Positions 1 through 12,900 of a DNA stretch of 64,000 bases are shown here, piece by piece. Source of the stretch: Archilochus colubris. Lineage: Eukaryota > Chordata > Aves > Apodiformes > Trochilidae. Both the position numbers and the translations under genes were made by a program. The notes beneath the pieces were generated by a model, which was given only the letters and a program-made list of their open reading frames with translations, had not been told where the DNA came from and did not search any database. Location of the stretch: positions 64,947,709 through 65,011,708 of the forward strand of contig CM041084.1 in assembly GCA_023079485.1 (NCBI GenBank). Direction: 5' to 3'. The first letter of the stretch is position 1. The number at the start of each line of letters is the position of its first letter.

Positions 1-83
1 ATCTTCAAATAAAGTTTAAGTAGTGTTTCAAGAAATATTACTGGAAGAAACAATAGATATTTCCCTGTTGTGTCTTTTTTAAG

Positions 84-167
84 ATACTGAGAAATGTGAT
101 GAGCATATTCTCTATGGGAAACTGATGAAACTTCTAGATGAAGAAAACAAGATGCAGGATTTCCAAG
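84..167 (+). CDS. Internal exon, helical charged segment (unnamed gene)
   Basis: An acceptor TGTCTTTTTTAAG ends at 83 and a donor GTAAAT starts at 168. The only open frame begins with ACT at 86 and reads TEKCDEHILYGKLMKLLDEE and then NKMQDFQ. The other two frames have stops. The exon is 84 bp and phase 1 at both ends: its first two bases complete a codon and its last G is finished by the next exon. The peptide is charged and likely a helix, rich in E, K and L. It shows no domain I can name. Upstream exons must lie outside the window. Confidence 0.68.
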
Positions 168-292
168 GTAAATAAAATAATTTGCATGAAGAAAAATAAA
201 ACACTTGTGAGTCTCGATATGGGGAGAAGAGTGGCCCTGTAAACTCAGAAAAAAAAGGGACATTGATTTTGATGCAAACCAGTATATTTGTA

Positions 293-334
<42 letters not shown>

Positions 335-3300
335 TATGTTAAGTGGAATGATTTCTGTAAGCTGCTTTGTTGCATGTTTAATTTCACCCTTATGAATGAA
401 GACTGGAAATACATGTTCAAAGTTAGAAATGTAAATCCTTATTTAAGCTCTTAAAGGGGTAGCCTATTTGTCAGATAGATGGCTCATCTCACACTATGAA
501 GTTATCTAGTTAAGGATTTACCCTAACAAGTAAGCAAGAAAAAGTTTCCTCTGGCTTTGTTAGAAAATACATACTGATGATTCACTTGCAGCAAAAACAA
601 TCAAGTGTAGAAGATGACTTCTTCACCTCAAGCCAACAGCCTTACTTTAGTTTCACTTATTTTTACAGGCATTATATTATACCCATTGATTAATGAGGCT
701 GCTATTACCTCAGCCTTTCCACAAGGTGCACGTGTTCATCCTAGGAGAAGTGACATGTGAACAAGACCCAGCTCAGAACTATCTTCATAGTTTTGGGTAT
801 TCTCCACCCCCCCCCTCTCCGTTTTCAGAAAAGATTTTTGTGGAAAAGCATTTTCTGGTCATTCTATCTGTATGAGGTTCCCTGTGATATTTCAGTTCTG
901 CACAGGGCCTGTTTTTTCAGAGACAGAGCAGGTGGTTGCCTGTGGCACTGGAGCTCCGGGAGCTGCAACATGTCGTAGGATTATTTAGTCAGGAGAAGAG
1001 GCTTGAGTCATTATAAGAGGCAAAGATTTTCATTTGCCTAGGGTTGCAAAATCCCTTGAGTTGGCACTGGTCATATCAGTCACATCTTTGCAACCCATTT
1101 TGTCTCATTTTAAATGCAAAGAAAAGGAAGTAGAACTATCATAGCTAAATTAATGCAGATACCTTCAGCAGAAAACTCTAGCAAACCCTTAGCAAGACCT
1201 TTATTGTTGCATGTTAATGTAGAGATCCACATTGATGACAAAGATTATAGCAGTGATACAGGTTGTTCATTGCAACAACATAGATTGAAATAAAAACATG
1301 TTTGGCTTTGAAGCCAACATTATTTCTATGGGAATGATTGATAAGGGTTCTCTGTGATACTTATGTGGTCCCTTTCTACCAGTATTTATATAATTTCATA
1401 TCCTTCAATAACTTGATCATCAAAAGTAAGTCTTTATGACTAAGGAAAATGCTCTGATGATGTATTTTAGGCTTCCCTAGGGTAGGGTCCGGGACCCTTT
1501 CCATTAGCTTTCTGAAAACTCTCTTCTGGGGCTTCCTGAGAGGGAGGGAGAGGCACCTCTAGGGAGTGGTTTGGCTCAGCTCACACAGACACCTCTTAGC
1601 TGAGTAGAAAAATTGTGCCCTTGAAGCAGTTCTCTTCCCTGTGGCTCTAGAAGTATCTTGGACAACTGACTTAGGCTTGACCATCACTTCTTGCATGGCT
1701 AAAGGTTAAGTGAGCTAAGTTATTGCACCATGTGTATTTCTCTACTTTTGAGCAGAGGAACTGGGGAGCAAAGGGAAAGCCTTTCCCATCCACTAGTGGT
1801 TGCTCTCCCCTTGGGCTAAGTGCCCCAAAACTTGATATCATGGTACAAATAACATTAAAGAGTGTTGCTAAGATGAACAGAAACTGTACAGAGGACTAAA
1901 TCTCATCAGAATATAGCATATTTAGAGAGAAAAACAAGTTTTCATTAATCTCCTAAAATATTTGACTTAAATTCACCAGGCATATTTGAACTAAAAATGT
2001 CTTTTTCTCCAATTAGCTATATCAAACCACCACAAGAGGAAAATGGTCTTACTACTGTTTGGTTTCATGAGGTGTGAGACAGGCTCAAATCTCTTACCCC
2101 TGCAAAGCCATTTTAACATACAAGGTGTGCTCTGCAGTCAGTGACCTTGTGCTGAAGCTGCAAACGTTGCTGAACTACCACCTCCCTAATTTAATGGCAA
2201 ACAAAGTTATTAACACACATGTTTCATGCTCCAGGAGCACATAAAAGCCCACATGTGTAAGCATGAAGGCAGCAAGTAGAGGAACCACTGCATGCCACTG
2301 CTGTCTTGTGTCTTGAAAGGTGCCTTTTATTTCTTAACAGCACCTTAATAGGTATCAAAGCTAGTGATGTAGGTGAATGTTGCACCCTGTCTTGGCTGAT
2401 TTTTTTTCTTGGCTTAAGTGGAAAAAAAAAAAAGAAGCCAGAAAAGAGCAGGAGTTCCCTGAAGAGAGGAGACTCATTTAGTCTCTACCTCTGTGTGCAT
2501 ATATCGGGGTCTATTTATTTCTGCCTGTGTTTCTCCTTCCCAGTTTTTAAACCCATTGTTCTCTTTCAATCCCTTTTTTAAAAAATGAGCAAATATCACA
2601 TGTTTGACTTCCCAACCAGTTTTATGGAAGTGGGCAGCTGAGCAGAGTAGACAAGCATTATTAATGTCTCCACTGAGAGAAAAGCTAATATGGGAGTTTG
2701 ACCCTTATTAGACATCAGAAAATCCATAGAAAACTAGGATTCATTTGGTTACACTCTTACAGAACTGCTTCTATTCTTCATTTGACCACTGAGCTGAAAA
2801 ATCACGTAGTCATACAGTCCTAATTAATAGATGATCCCCAAAGGGGAGGAAAGAACCTGGCTCAGAATTTATAGAATTGGATATTTAAAGCATTTTGTAG
2901 TTGAGTAACCTGTTGGTCACTCTTGTGGTATGTGTTATATCATATTATCAAACAACTTAAAAGGTGATGTGGTTGCTTGTTTTTTAGGTTGCTTGTGTAT
3001 TTTTTACTAATAATGTTCTATGTTGCTATTCTTTGGCAACAACCACAAAAATTGAAGTTCAATGTTTTGGAGCATTTCAGTTGTTTGAAATGGCTCCATG
3101 AGCCTTTGGTGCTGTACTTTTTTAGCTACAATTTATACAGAGTCTTCTAGAACCAGGCAGTCAAAATGCCTTCTCCATGTGGAGTTTATAGCTGCTTCAA
3201 ACTCATGCTGAGGTGTAGTCTGCTGGTGATCTTACTTCTAAAATGTCATTTCAGTATATAAACCACTGCTATCTGATGGACAAATGCAGAAGTAAATGAA

Positions 3301-5525
3301 GTTACAAGCAGCCAGGCTATCACTGGAGAGATTGCTTTAGTTACAACACAGCATCTGCAAATGCAGCCTGTGCTAAAGAGAAGTGATTTAAACTGTGTGG
3401 AAAGTATTATTCATGTTGTTAAGTACATTGGACACAATGAAAAGTTTGATGCAGATGCTAGCAACTTGGATAACCTACTTCTAATCAGTTTATCAATATA
3501 TCAGTAAAAATCCTCATAGTTTTTCAGCCATCTCATCCCACGTGCAAACATTTTTACCTCTGGGGCTACTTTTGGTATAGCAAGGAGGTGGAGGCTTTGT
3601 TTTGGTCAAACATTGCTCCGGGCAAGCAGCTCAAGACTTTAACCTGTGGGTCAGTTCAGACAAGGAGCAGCCTGATGGTGACCAAATCTGAGGTCTTTTT
3701 GCAAAGCTGGTGTGGAATAGACCAGATGAACAATCCTGTTCTCTCTCTGTCTCCAGCTCAGGCAAACAAACAGTTTTTCCAACTGTGCTTAAATGAGCAT
3801 ATGAGACTTTTCATCAAATATTTTTCAAATCTAAATCATGATTTATCTCTGCATTTTTAGCAGTTGCTTCCCTCAAAAAGGCTTTTGAAATGTTTTCTCT
3901 CATTTTCTGCTCTTTTTCCACAAAAACTGACTTATTTTCATATGATTCCTCACAAAAATAATAAAAACTGCATGGCCATCTTTGTGAGCTGAATGGTTTT
4001 ATTCCTTTTTTTGATTATCTAAGGACTAATTCTTTACATACAGAGGGTCCTGATAAAGGAATGTTCAGCCCTACCAGGATATAACTTTGCACTTGTCCTG
4101 TGAAAGGAGTGAAGCAGCTGATTTACACCAGCTGAATATATGGCCCATTGTGTACAATACAGCATTGAGAAAAACAAGCAGTGCTGCATCTTCTGCTGTT
4201 GACAGTGCCTCCTTCTTCTGTGCTTCTTGGATTTTCCTTCTCCTAGCCAAACCCTTAATGGTACAGTAAATTTAAATATAAATATTGTTTTGGTTTTGCA
4301 GTTTGTTGTAGGTCAAATCACTTTTCCTTAGGCTTGTGAGATGCTACAAAAAGAGATTGTGTACCCTGGGGTAATGGTTTGGTTTGTTTATATCTACTGT
4401 ACTTCCCTCAACATGATTTTGAATTGTATCCTGTTGTAATTAGCTAAAAAAACCCACCCTACTTCCTGTGTGTTGGTGGCACTGAGGTGATTTAAGTACT
4501 CGGGAGGTTCAACAATTAAAGTCATTAAACAATGACTAGAGAGCAAAACTGAAAGTTTTAATAGCCCTAGTTTTATCTTTCCTTTTCTGGTCTTCATTAG
4601 AGAATGAGAGACTTCAAAGGGGAGCGAGAAAGAAAATAATCTTTCAACTGCTTTCATGTCTTAGGATGGACAAACAGAGAAGCAAATAACTGGATATGGC
4701 AGCTTCTTGCAGTGAAAGGCACAGAGAATTATAAAAAACATGGACTTCCATAAAGAAACATGAGGCAAGAAAGATAAAGCCTGATGTGGAAAACCTGGTA
4801 TCTGTCATTTCTCAGTGATCCTAACATGGACAAATGAGCAAAAATAGTTGTCTTCATTATTTATGACCCAAGCTAGTATTAGTACTGTAGTATGATGAAT
4901 AAAACTGAAGAAAAAAAAAAGACACAGCTTCTCTCTAAAGCTGACTTTATGAATGGGATATTTTTTTATTTATGTGCAGCACATCCCCTTTGGTTCTGCA
5001 TAGGTCACCACAGTGAAATAAGGGGAATGATGTGGGTGAGAGCAGAACTGGACCTCATACCTCATAATTAGGTATGAGCTGTGTGCACACACCTGTGGGA
5101 GGAATCTGTTTTTTTTTTCAGGATGAGGAAGATTAAATGCTTGACTCTTCTCCAGTTCTAGCTATTCCTCTTCTTCCTCAGGAACAAAAAGCAAAGTTGT
5201 TCCAAATCCCAATTTCTTTAAGATTTACAGGGGAGTTAAATGGCCATGGAAACATAGAACACCCCTTTTTAAAACTCTTTAGGAGCAAACTTTGCATAAC
5301 ATGTTTATCCCTCTATGCAGATATTGCTCTTTCTTGAGGAAAGCTGTTCTGGTGACAGCACTTGGAGGCTGTCCGTTCTACTGCTGTTACTTATTACTGT
5401 TCATTTTATAGCATGAGTTGTTGTCTTAAAATGTTGGTGGGCCAAAAATGTGAATTGGGCAGGTACTAACCAGTAAATGAATTCCCATTTGCTAAGACAC
5501 AACCTGCCACTTTTGTTTCAAGCAG
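168..5525 (+). other. Intron, about 5.4 kb, no gene seen
   Basis: This is AT-rich unique-looking sequence. It contains a TA microsatellite at about 291-332, a short C run near 808-816, an A run near 2421-2432 and another at 4911-4920. I saw no CR1 fragment and no splice-bounded ORF. Short ATG ORFs here (for example 3588-3860 and 2306-2581) lack any family resemblance and look like chance. Confidence 0.55.
291..332. repeat. (TA)n microsatellite
   Basis: About 40 bp of almost pure TA dinucleotide, interrupted by TATG at its edges. A short ORF over it (263-454) with a YIYIYIYI run is simply a translation of the repeat. Confidence 0.95.
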
Positions 5526-5695
5526 CTCGTGTAGCCAGTGAAGATTTTCCAGACTCCGTGATGCCTGTCAGCTCCAGTAAGGCACATGACCTTCAGAGGG
5601 AGCTTGAAGATGAAGTGATTCCTTCATATATTGAACAGTTTGAGAGAGATGTTCAGGATGACATAATTCTGCTTGGCAGTTTTTCACTGGAACAG
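5526..5695 (+). CDS. Internal exon, acidic segment (unnamed gene)
   Basis: Acceptor TTTCAAGCAG ends at 5525; an alternative acceptor three bases earlier would add one residue without changing frame. The donor is ACAG|GTCAGA at 5696. The exon starts in phase 1, exactly what the exon at 84-167 leaves, and ends in phase 0. The frame encodes RVASEDFPDSVMPVSSSKAH, then an acidic helical stretch DLQRELEDEVIPSYIEQFER ending in LGSFSLEQ. Codon use and the lack of stops over 58 codons look coding. I do not recognise the family; the segment may precede or belong to the C2-like region. Confidence 0.75.
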
Positions 5696-8600
5696 GTCAG
5701 AGTTAAGAACTATAAGAGAATTTTATCGTTTGCTTCATAACATGATGCTGGCTTGTTAACCTTGTACACCCCAATTCTATTTCACTGCCTGGTGATACAT
5801 ATATTGAAAGAGGAACAGATAACTTATTTCATTGGCTTGCTTTGTGTGACTGGCACTTTACTAAGTTAGCAGCAGGACCTTGCTCTTTGCCTCCATTTCA
5901 ATGTGAATAAAAATAGATTATTGCTTTTTTCCTAAGTGGTGCAGTGTCTCTTACTGCTCTGTAGTAAGTATTGCAATTGAGTTTCAATCAAGAGCCTAAG
6001 CTTAGGATATCTCTCTCTGCCTAATTTAACAAAGGCTTATTCATATATCAATGAGCAAGTTCGGGTTGGAGCCCAGGAAGCATTTATGTATGGAGGATTA
6101 TGTATGGAGTATTCATTGTATGGAGGATAAGATGATTCCCAGATTATAAATCTGTTGTATTTTTCAGGGTGGCAAAGCTTCCTATGTCTTTCTTTTTGAC
6201 ATTTCGAAGTGTAAAGAGAAAAGGTCAGGTTCATGTTGACAAACACGCAGGTTTTCAGAGCGGAAGTGATACTCGTGGGCACAAAACTACCATTTGTCCC
6301 TTTGAAAAATCATACCAAGACTAGGGGACAGGAAGAGAGCCTAATTGATGAAGCTATCATTTTTAATTAGCAACATGAGAACAGTGCACTGGCTCTGATG
6401 GGCTTAAAATAGGTTATCCAGTGACTGATAGTGTTCTAAGCTTTCTTTTATTTTCAGAGGAAGCTTTAGAATTTTTTCACTGCAGAACTAAACCTCATCA
6501 CTGCCTTCTATGTGTCAGTGAGGGATAAAATTCCCTTCCTCGCTGCTATCCTATAAATTCTAGTGTAGCTGTAGGTATCACACATAGAAGGTAGTTCAGG
6601 GAACACTGTTCAAAGAATGTGAAATGGGATGGTATCATGACAGAAAAGGATTCAGATGGTACTAAGACTGTCACCTGCCTCAAGGGACTGATGTAGTTAG
6701 AGCCTGTGAATGAGTGAACAGAGTGCTGCATCTTTCCAGAATACTTTGTAATATGTTAAGAATTCACACTTAACTAAGTCTGAGCTATTTGGATGCCTTC
6801 AAAACTTCATGGGGCTTTGTGACACCTGAAGGAGCACAGATTTGTCAAACTGTCTTTTACCTTTCTTCTAAACATGTTCACTGGTAGGCTGATCATCTTA
6901 CTTGGACTTTTTGAAAGTGTTCTTCAAAGTTTGTTTCCCAGACAGAAGCAAGCTATCTGGTCACCCCAAAACAGCATTCTGCTTTTTAACTTGATAACTG
7001 AATATATGAATTCACATATATACAAATACTGCATTTCTTCCCTATTTTCTTTGAAAAGAAAGAAAATAATCATTTAATGTGATTGAGATGGTGTACCATG
7101 TGTTTACAGATATGGACTCAATACTTTATATTGCACAAAAGAGGTCTTGAATCCCTCTGTTTTTTCCCCATTACTCCTGCACATGTCTAACTTCAGTTGT
7201 CCCTGCCCTCTTGAGGAATTCATTCATACTGACATGATACCAGCTGTCACATCAGCATTCTGCACAGTGAAAGGTGACAAAAGGATCAATGTGAAATCTA
7301 TATTGTCTTCTATATCAGTGTTGAATATGTCCACTCTTTCTTGGAAGCACACAGACATGGTACATTCAGCCCCTTTGAACTGAAAATGGACAGTGATATC
7401 AAAGCAGAGGCTGCACACATGTGCATCTTATATCATATTGGTATTGAAAGGCATCTAACAATAACATGAGCATACTTATTCTTATTAATTGACCTTTTTT
7501 ATTGTCCGGTGGACCATCTTTACTCTTTAATCTGTGAATTTACTCTTGCAGCACTGCTCTATTGATGCCTTTCCATATCAGCTACAGGTGCAGTGTTAGA
7601 TTGTTGTCATGGTTTTCAGAATTTATTGCTGTCATCTTTTGAAAACTTCCAGCTCTTTTTGCTTTAATATAACTTTTTTTAGTTTGAAAAAGTCCTGAAT
7701 TTACTGCACAGCTTTTACTTCTTCTTGGGAAAAAAAAATCCTTCCCTTTCTATTGCAGGTTTAGTGAGTAGCAGATGTACTTTAGCCAGCATAATTTATG
7801 ATTAGTTAATTTAATCTGCCATAATGACATAAAGTGAGCCTGAAACAAGCTTCTATCAATTTTGCCATTAGAGGTAACATAATATTTTCAAATGTCTACC
7901 AAACTGAGTAATTATCCCCCAGGCTGAGTGGAGGAGTGTAATAGACATATCTCTCACATTCCTTTACTTTTACAAAACAAAAACAAACCATGGGAGCCCA
8001 AGGGTTAAAAATAGCAAGTGAGAGTTTAAAATACGTGAGACTGACATTTTTAAGTGAGGTTCAGAAAAACACTTTGCTGCTGTTTCTTTTTAGACTGCCA
8101 AAAATTCTCTCCAGTGAGGCATCTGATTTGCATTAGAGCTTTGCTGGCACCATTGGCACGAAGAAGATAGCTATATTAACTGTAGATAGCTGTATTAACT
8201 ATCTATCCTTTAGTTTATTGTTTTTCTTCTCTACTTTGTAGCTCTATAGAAGTGGGTGGCTTTTGCTTAAGCAGTAGCTCAATGTATGACATCAATGTGA
8301 TCAAACAATTTTGAAAGAGAAGAGGCACTTTCCAAAACAGTTTAAAAACCAAAATGTTCATGCAAGATTTTAGCTCTGGAACTTTAAGCCACATTCTTAC
8401 TACACATTCTTTTTTCTAAATGCAAAAGCTGATAGTTGAAGTTGGTAAGGAATACACCAGGGGAGAGCTGTTAGATTCTTGTAAAAAAAGTGCTAAGCAG
8501 ATGTCAGTGTTCTACTAACAAACACGTTAAAGAATATTAAATCTGGAAAGCAGTACTGTTTCCTGCAGCCTACCACGTAGGCCCACAGATTTCAAACTCC

Positions 8601-11600
8601 CCTGTGACATTTGCTTTTAATAAAGTAAAATAAACTCTATTGAGAGAAAATCATAACTTTGGGACTTTGTTGTGGTAGAAGCTGAGCAGGTACAAACAAG
8701 GCGGGTTATGCAGAGTAGTATGCTGCAGACAATCATCTGTCATGGGGCAATGCAGGGATACATGCTATGGGCAGAACTTGATCTTGCAGAGCAGAGATAT
8801 GCAGGGAAAGGCCTGATGTAATGCTGGCTTAATGTGTTTAATTAAAGGCAAGATGATCTCAGAACTTTAGAGACAGCTGAGGATGAGGCAAACAGGTGAT
8901 TTGGGTGCTATTGCTCTTGATGGGGCCTTGGGAACATAAACTTATTGAGTTGTTAGATCAAATGCATGGAAAAGCATCAAAGCTAGGATTTTGTGAGACA
9001 GCTGAACTCAGACAATAAAAGTGATTACTCCGTTTTATGTGGATGATGAAATTAAAAGGATACTGCCCCAGAAATCAGGGATGTTTTTCCTGCTTAGACA
9101 TCCTCTTCCTGCAACTTGATTGGTATTCGTAGTTAAAGACGATTTGCTCAGAATCTCCACTGTCTCTACAGAATTCAGCTGCTATATTTATCCCTCTGTG
9201 CTGGCATAACACCTTGCAAGATTTGGTCATTCCAGTTCAATAGTTGGTTTTGATCCATGACCTCAACATGAATTACTCAAGAGTCTCTGAAAGTAAAGTG
9301 CAAGTTTTGCTCTCCAGTATCAGCAGCTCAGTTATAATTGTAAGAAATCAGCTATTTGTTGCAGGTGGATAGTAATAAAATGTTGCCTTTCATCAAGAGA
9401 TTTACCTTTTGGTTAAACAAATGTTAATGCCTCTGGGTATTAGACCTAATATTCTGACAGCATCAATATCATCACTGCTCTGACTCTTTGCCAGTTCAGA
9501 GAAAGATCAATTTATATGATGATGGAGTGATCAGTTTTTCTTTGGTTAATGGTGGATAACATGTGGGTAACATTTGGAACTATGCAAGATGATTGACAAA
9601 TCTACCCTCTGACCAGGAATTTAATCAGGGGGTTAAGTCATATAAAAGAACAATGTATATTTTTTCAATGTCCTACCCCATAGAGTTATACTGTCATGTA
9701 TATCCTGATGGGACACGTAGATCTCCCCTTATGAAAGCTGCAGCCTGCTAAGCACTGTACAACTCTGTGTGGTCATTCTTAATGAATATGGTACTTGTGC
9801 ACCTAAGAGCAAAGTAGAATTGAAGGTGACTTTGTAAGGGAAGCTTCCTAAAGCCAGGGGTGTTTTTTTCTGGTCCTTGGACTTTTGACATCCTGTCTAG
9901 TGAGTGTCCATGGCCTTCAGATGTGTGTCAGCAGGCCCAAAGGTGGATCAACATCCCATTAGATGTAGCTAGGGGATAGATGTGTAGATAGTATGAAACA
10001 TCCCAGTATGTGTAGCTAGCTCTAACCCATAGGCTTGCAACCTGATGTTTTTAAATATATTTATTCTATCAGGCTTGCTTCTGCTTCCTCAGTGAGAAGC
10101 CTGGAAAACCTCCAGATATTTAAGGTTCCTTCTCCATTGCTTCTGTGCACTCAGATATACACATTATTATTTTATAAAGTAGTGTGAGTAGCTGAATGGG
10201 GGACTATGGAAATGAATGCCAGCAATAAGCAGAACTGTGGTAAAGATGTTTTATGTTTGTAGAGGGCCTGTCACTGTGCTGTCACAATACTCATAATATT
10301 GATATAGATGTTCTTTTTAACTGTAATTCTCTTTTTAATGCTTTATTCATAAGTTTCATGGATTTTGAGTTAAGTAAATATTTAGATGGGAGGAATGAAA
10401 ATCTCTATTATTTTTCACTGATAAAGGAGTTAACTTAGTTTTTACTGTGTTCTTTCACTCTTTAAGATCACAAGGGTAATTAAACAACTAAAGCTGTTCT
10501 TGGTATTCTGTTGAGTTGGAACAATGAATCCTACAGCTACTATAAATGATGATACTGCATTTGCTGCTGCTTAAGGTAATCTGACTGGTCAGCTCTCTGG
10601 CTCATTATCCAAATTCAAATTCCAGCAAGGAAGTCTATTTCTATGGTTCAACAAACAGAAGCAATTGGAAAGATTCTTCAAAGAGAATCAGTGATTGCCA
10701 AGTCCTGTTGAAGTTTTAAATGATTTCATAAAATACTGACCACCCGTTAAAAGAAGTAGAACTCAAAAGAGAATTGTAAAAGAAAGATTGAGGATTACTG
10801 TTAGAGTGATGAACCTGCAAGTATAAATACAATGAAAACAAATTTTGCTCATTTATTATCCAGAATTATATTTGGTTGGGGTTTTTTTTGGTAGGTTTTT
10901 TTAGCTTTGTTTTTTTCTCCAGATAGATTTTCCTTGTAATTTTAGTACATTTGGAGCAAAACTGGAGCCACAGGTGTAGCTAGATCTACTGTTGATTGGC
11001 TTTTGTTACAGTAAACTCCTTAGCAAGGTTAAGAAGGGTATTAGTTTAAAACTTGAAGAAGGGAGATTTAGATTAGATATTAGGAGGAAATTCTTTACTA
11101 TGAGGGTGGTAAAACACTGGCACAAGTTGCCCAGGGATGTTGTGGCTACCTCCTCCCTGGAAGTGTTCAAAGCCAGGTTGGATGGGGCTTTGAGCAACCT
11201 GGTTTAGTGGGAAGTGTCCCTGCCCATGGCAGGGGGGTTTGGGACTAGATGATCTTTAAGCCCCTTCCAACCCAAACCATTCTATGATTCTACGACTACA
11301 CAGATTTTACTTGGCTACAAGTAAGTAAAATGGATGTTGTAAATGTTTTGCTTCTATAGTCTTACAGTAAAGCTGAATTTGCCAAGAGGAACCTATACTT
11401 GATGGTACTATTGAGCTATGCTTCATACAACAGACTAATTCAGGTGGGGAAGGACTGGACCCCTGGAGGCTGCCTTGTTCAAAGCAGGGCTAACTTTGAG
11501 ATATACCAGATTTTCCATGTGTAATCTGTAATCTGAGTTTTTAAAGGCTTTGAAGTTCACTCTACTTTGTTAGTGTGGAACCAGGTCATCTGTAAGTTAC

Positions 11601-12119
11601 GAGGTACAGAAGTATTTGGAAATATCAATTTGCATTACATGCTTAGTGCAAAGGTGATAGATTATCACTGTTGCTCAACCTGCTGGCAATATTTTAACAG
11701 AGTTGGCCTCTCTTACTGCTGTGCCAGACCCATAGATGGGATCCAGCTTTCAAGAATAAGTGGTTGCAATGAGAACACAGATTAAAATGAACATGTTCAC
11801 TCAAAGGTGTATTGGCATAGTATGATCTCATGATACAATTTCTCATGTCAGCATTGAAATCAGAGAAAGAAGGCTTACATTTCAGCTGAAAATCTGAAAT
11901 GATTTCTACTTGTAACTTTCCGCAGAGAGATGGAGCAGGGTGGGGGCTTGCAGAAGGAGATCTGTTCTCTGCAGAGAAAAAAATCATTCGTCATGGCATC
12001 TTGTGATTTCCACTGTTGTATTTAAGACAGTCATATAGTAAACTGCACTTAAAGCATTGTTTCCCTCTCTGTAATTTTCATGTACTGATTGTAAGTGAAT
12101 GTCACTTTTAATTATAAAG
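5696..12119 (+). other. Intron, about 6.4 kb, with one CR1
   Basis: Mostly AT-rich unique sequence. It contains short imperfect tandem copies of TATGGAGGAT at about 6087-6128, a 20-bp near-duplication AGCTATATTAACT/AGCTGTATTAACT at 8170-8200, and a plus-strand CR1 at 11030-11295. The next exon has an uncertain acceptor, so an unrecognised small exon could be hidden here. Confidence 0.5.
11030..11295 (+). mobile_element. CR1 LINE 3' fragment
   Basis: The segment has the sense-strand CR1 3' hallmarks in order: a motif like GGAGGAAATTCTTTACTATG, GTAAAACACTGGCACAAGTT, CTCCCTGGAAGTGTTCAAAG, GGACTAGATGATCTTTAA, then CCTTCCAACCCAAACC and ATTCTATGATTCTA at the end. It is a 5'-truncated, non-coding copy; the 71-codon ORF inside it is a remnant of CR1 ORF2. 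Confidence 0.93.
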
Positions 12120-12292
12120 TGTTTGAGTTTCAGACTTGAAACAGAAGATGATGGGAAATCCAGTACAAATGGAAATTACTGGATAAAGTTAAAGCCTGTG
12201 CTTTTAGATTACAATTATGGAGATGAATTTGTGAGGCAGTGCATTATTGACAGTCAGGATAAAGAATGGGACTCAGAAAGACAGAGTAGACT
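12120..12292 (+). CDS. Internal exon with uncertain limits (unnamed gene)
   Basis: A coding-looking frame reads RLETEDDGKSSTNGNYWIKL, then KPVLLDYNYGDEFVRQCIID and SQDKEWDSERQSRL before a TAA at 12294. The limits given fit the neighbours: an acceptor ATTATAAAG ending at 12119 gives phase 0, matching the donor at 5696, and a donor ACT|GTAACC leaves phase 2, matching the exon at 21924. Both splice sites are mediocre. Alternatives are the stronger acceptor TTTCAG ending at 12133 (phase 2, needing an extra exon upstream) and donors at 12231 (GTGAGG, phase 0) or 12286 (GTAGAC). The W/Y/L/D pattern would suit a beta-sandwich strand region. Confidence 0.55.
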
Positions 12293-12344
12293 GTAACCTC
12301 AGACCTAAACATAATTTTTTTATGGGGCTGTAACAAGCAAATTA

Positions 12345-12480
12345 GTTGTTATGACTCAGTTTTCCTTGTCTGCAAAACAGACCTAAAATTAGATACCTGC
12401 TTTAGGGAAGAGCAAGAGGATTAAAGGAATAAAGTTTCATAAGGGGCTTTGAAAAGGTTATAGAAATAATAAAAACATTC
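12345..12480 (+). mobile_element. Ancient MIR-like SINE remnant
   Basis: The order of motifs follows the MIR/CORE-SINE pattern: GACTCAGTTTTCCTTGTCTG, CAAAACAG, a short spacer with ATACCTGCTTTAGGG, then GAGGATTAAAGGAATAAAG and GGGGCTTTGAAAAGG. The copy is strongly diverged and lies just after an exon. An L3-type LINE tail would look similar. Confidence 0.5.
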
Positions 12481-12530
12481 TGTGCTGAAATCAACAAATG
12501 TTTTTAAATTGAGGAAGAATGGGGGAAAAC

Positions 12531-12540
12531 CACACACACA

Positions 12541-12571
<31 letters not shown>
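12531..12571. repeat. (CA)n microsatellite followed by poly-A
   Basis: About 12 CA units run directly into about 18 A. Compound CA/A tracts of this kind are common neutral microsatellites and are prone to length variation. Confidence 0.95.
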
Positions 12572-12837
12572 GGCTCAGTATTACCAATAAGTATTTCCTT
12601 TCAGTTTCTTTTCTGTAGTTTGTGCCATCATTTGCTGTCAGTATCCAGACAGTAGAAAAGATTGTAATATTACATACAATCATTCATTATATGGCTTATG
12701 AATATTTTTTATTGTTCCTTTTTATGTGAAGTATTCATTTCAGATCCATAGAATGACACAGTTTACTTGGTTTCCAATAGTATTGCTTGTGCTATGTGAG
12801 TTTATACTCAAGGAAATGTGTCCCCTTCCTCATAGCA

Positions 12838-12900
12838 TCTTCCATTATCACTTCTTAGGATCTTCCTTTATCTTTTCTTAGGATCTTCCATTATATCTTT
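12838..12900. repeat. Three imperfect tandem copies of an about 23-bp unit
   Basis: The segments ATCTTCCATTATCACTTCTTAG, GATCTTCCTTTATCTTTTCTTAG and GATCTTCCATTATATCTTTCT follow each other. This is a short local minisatellite-like expansion with no coding sense. Confidence 0.75.

Noticed and set aside
7552..7587. Possible 36-bp exon (HCSIDAFPYQLQ) with phase 0 on both sides
   Set aside because: The acceptor is good, but the donor GTGCAG is poor and such short open segments are expected by chance in a 6.4-kb intron.
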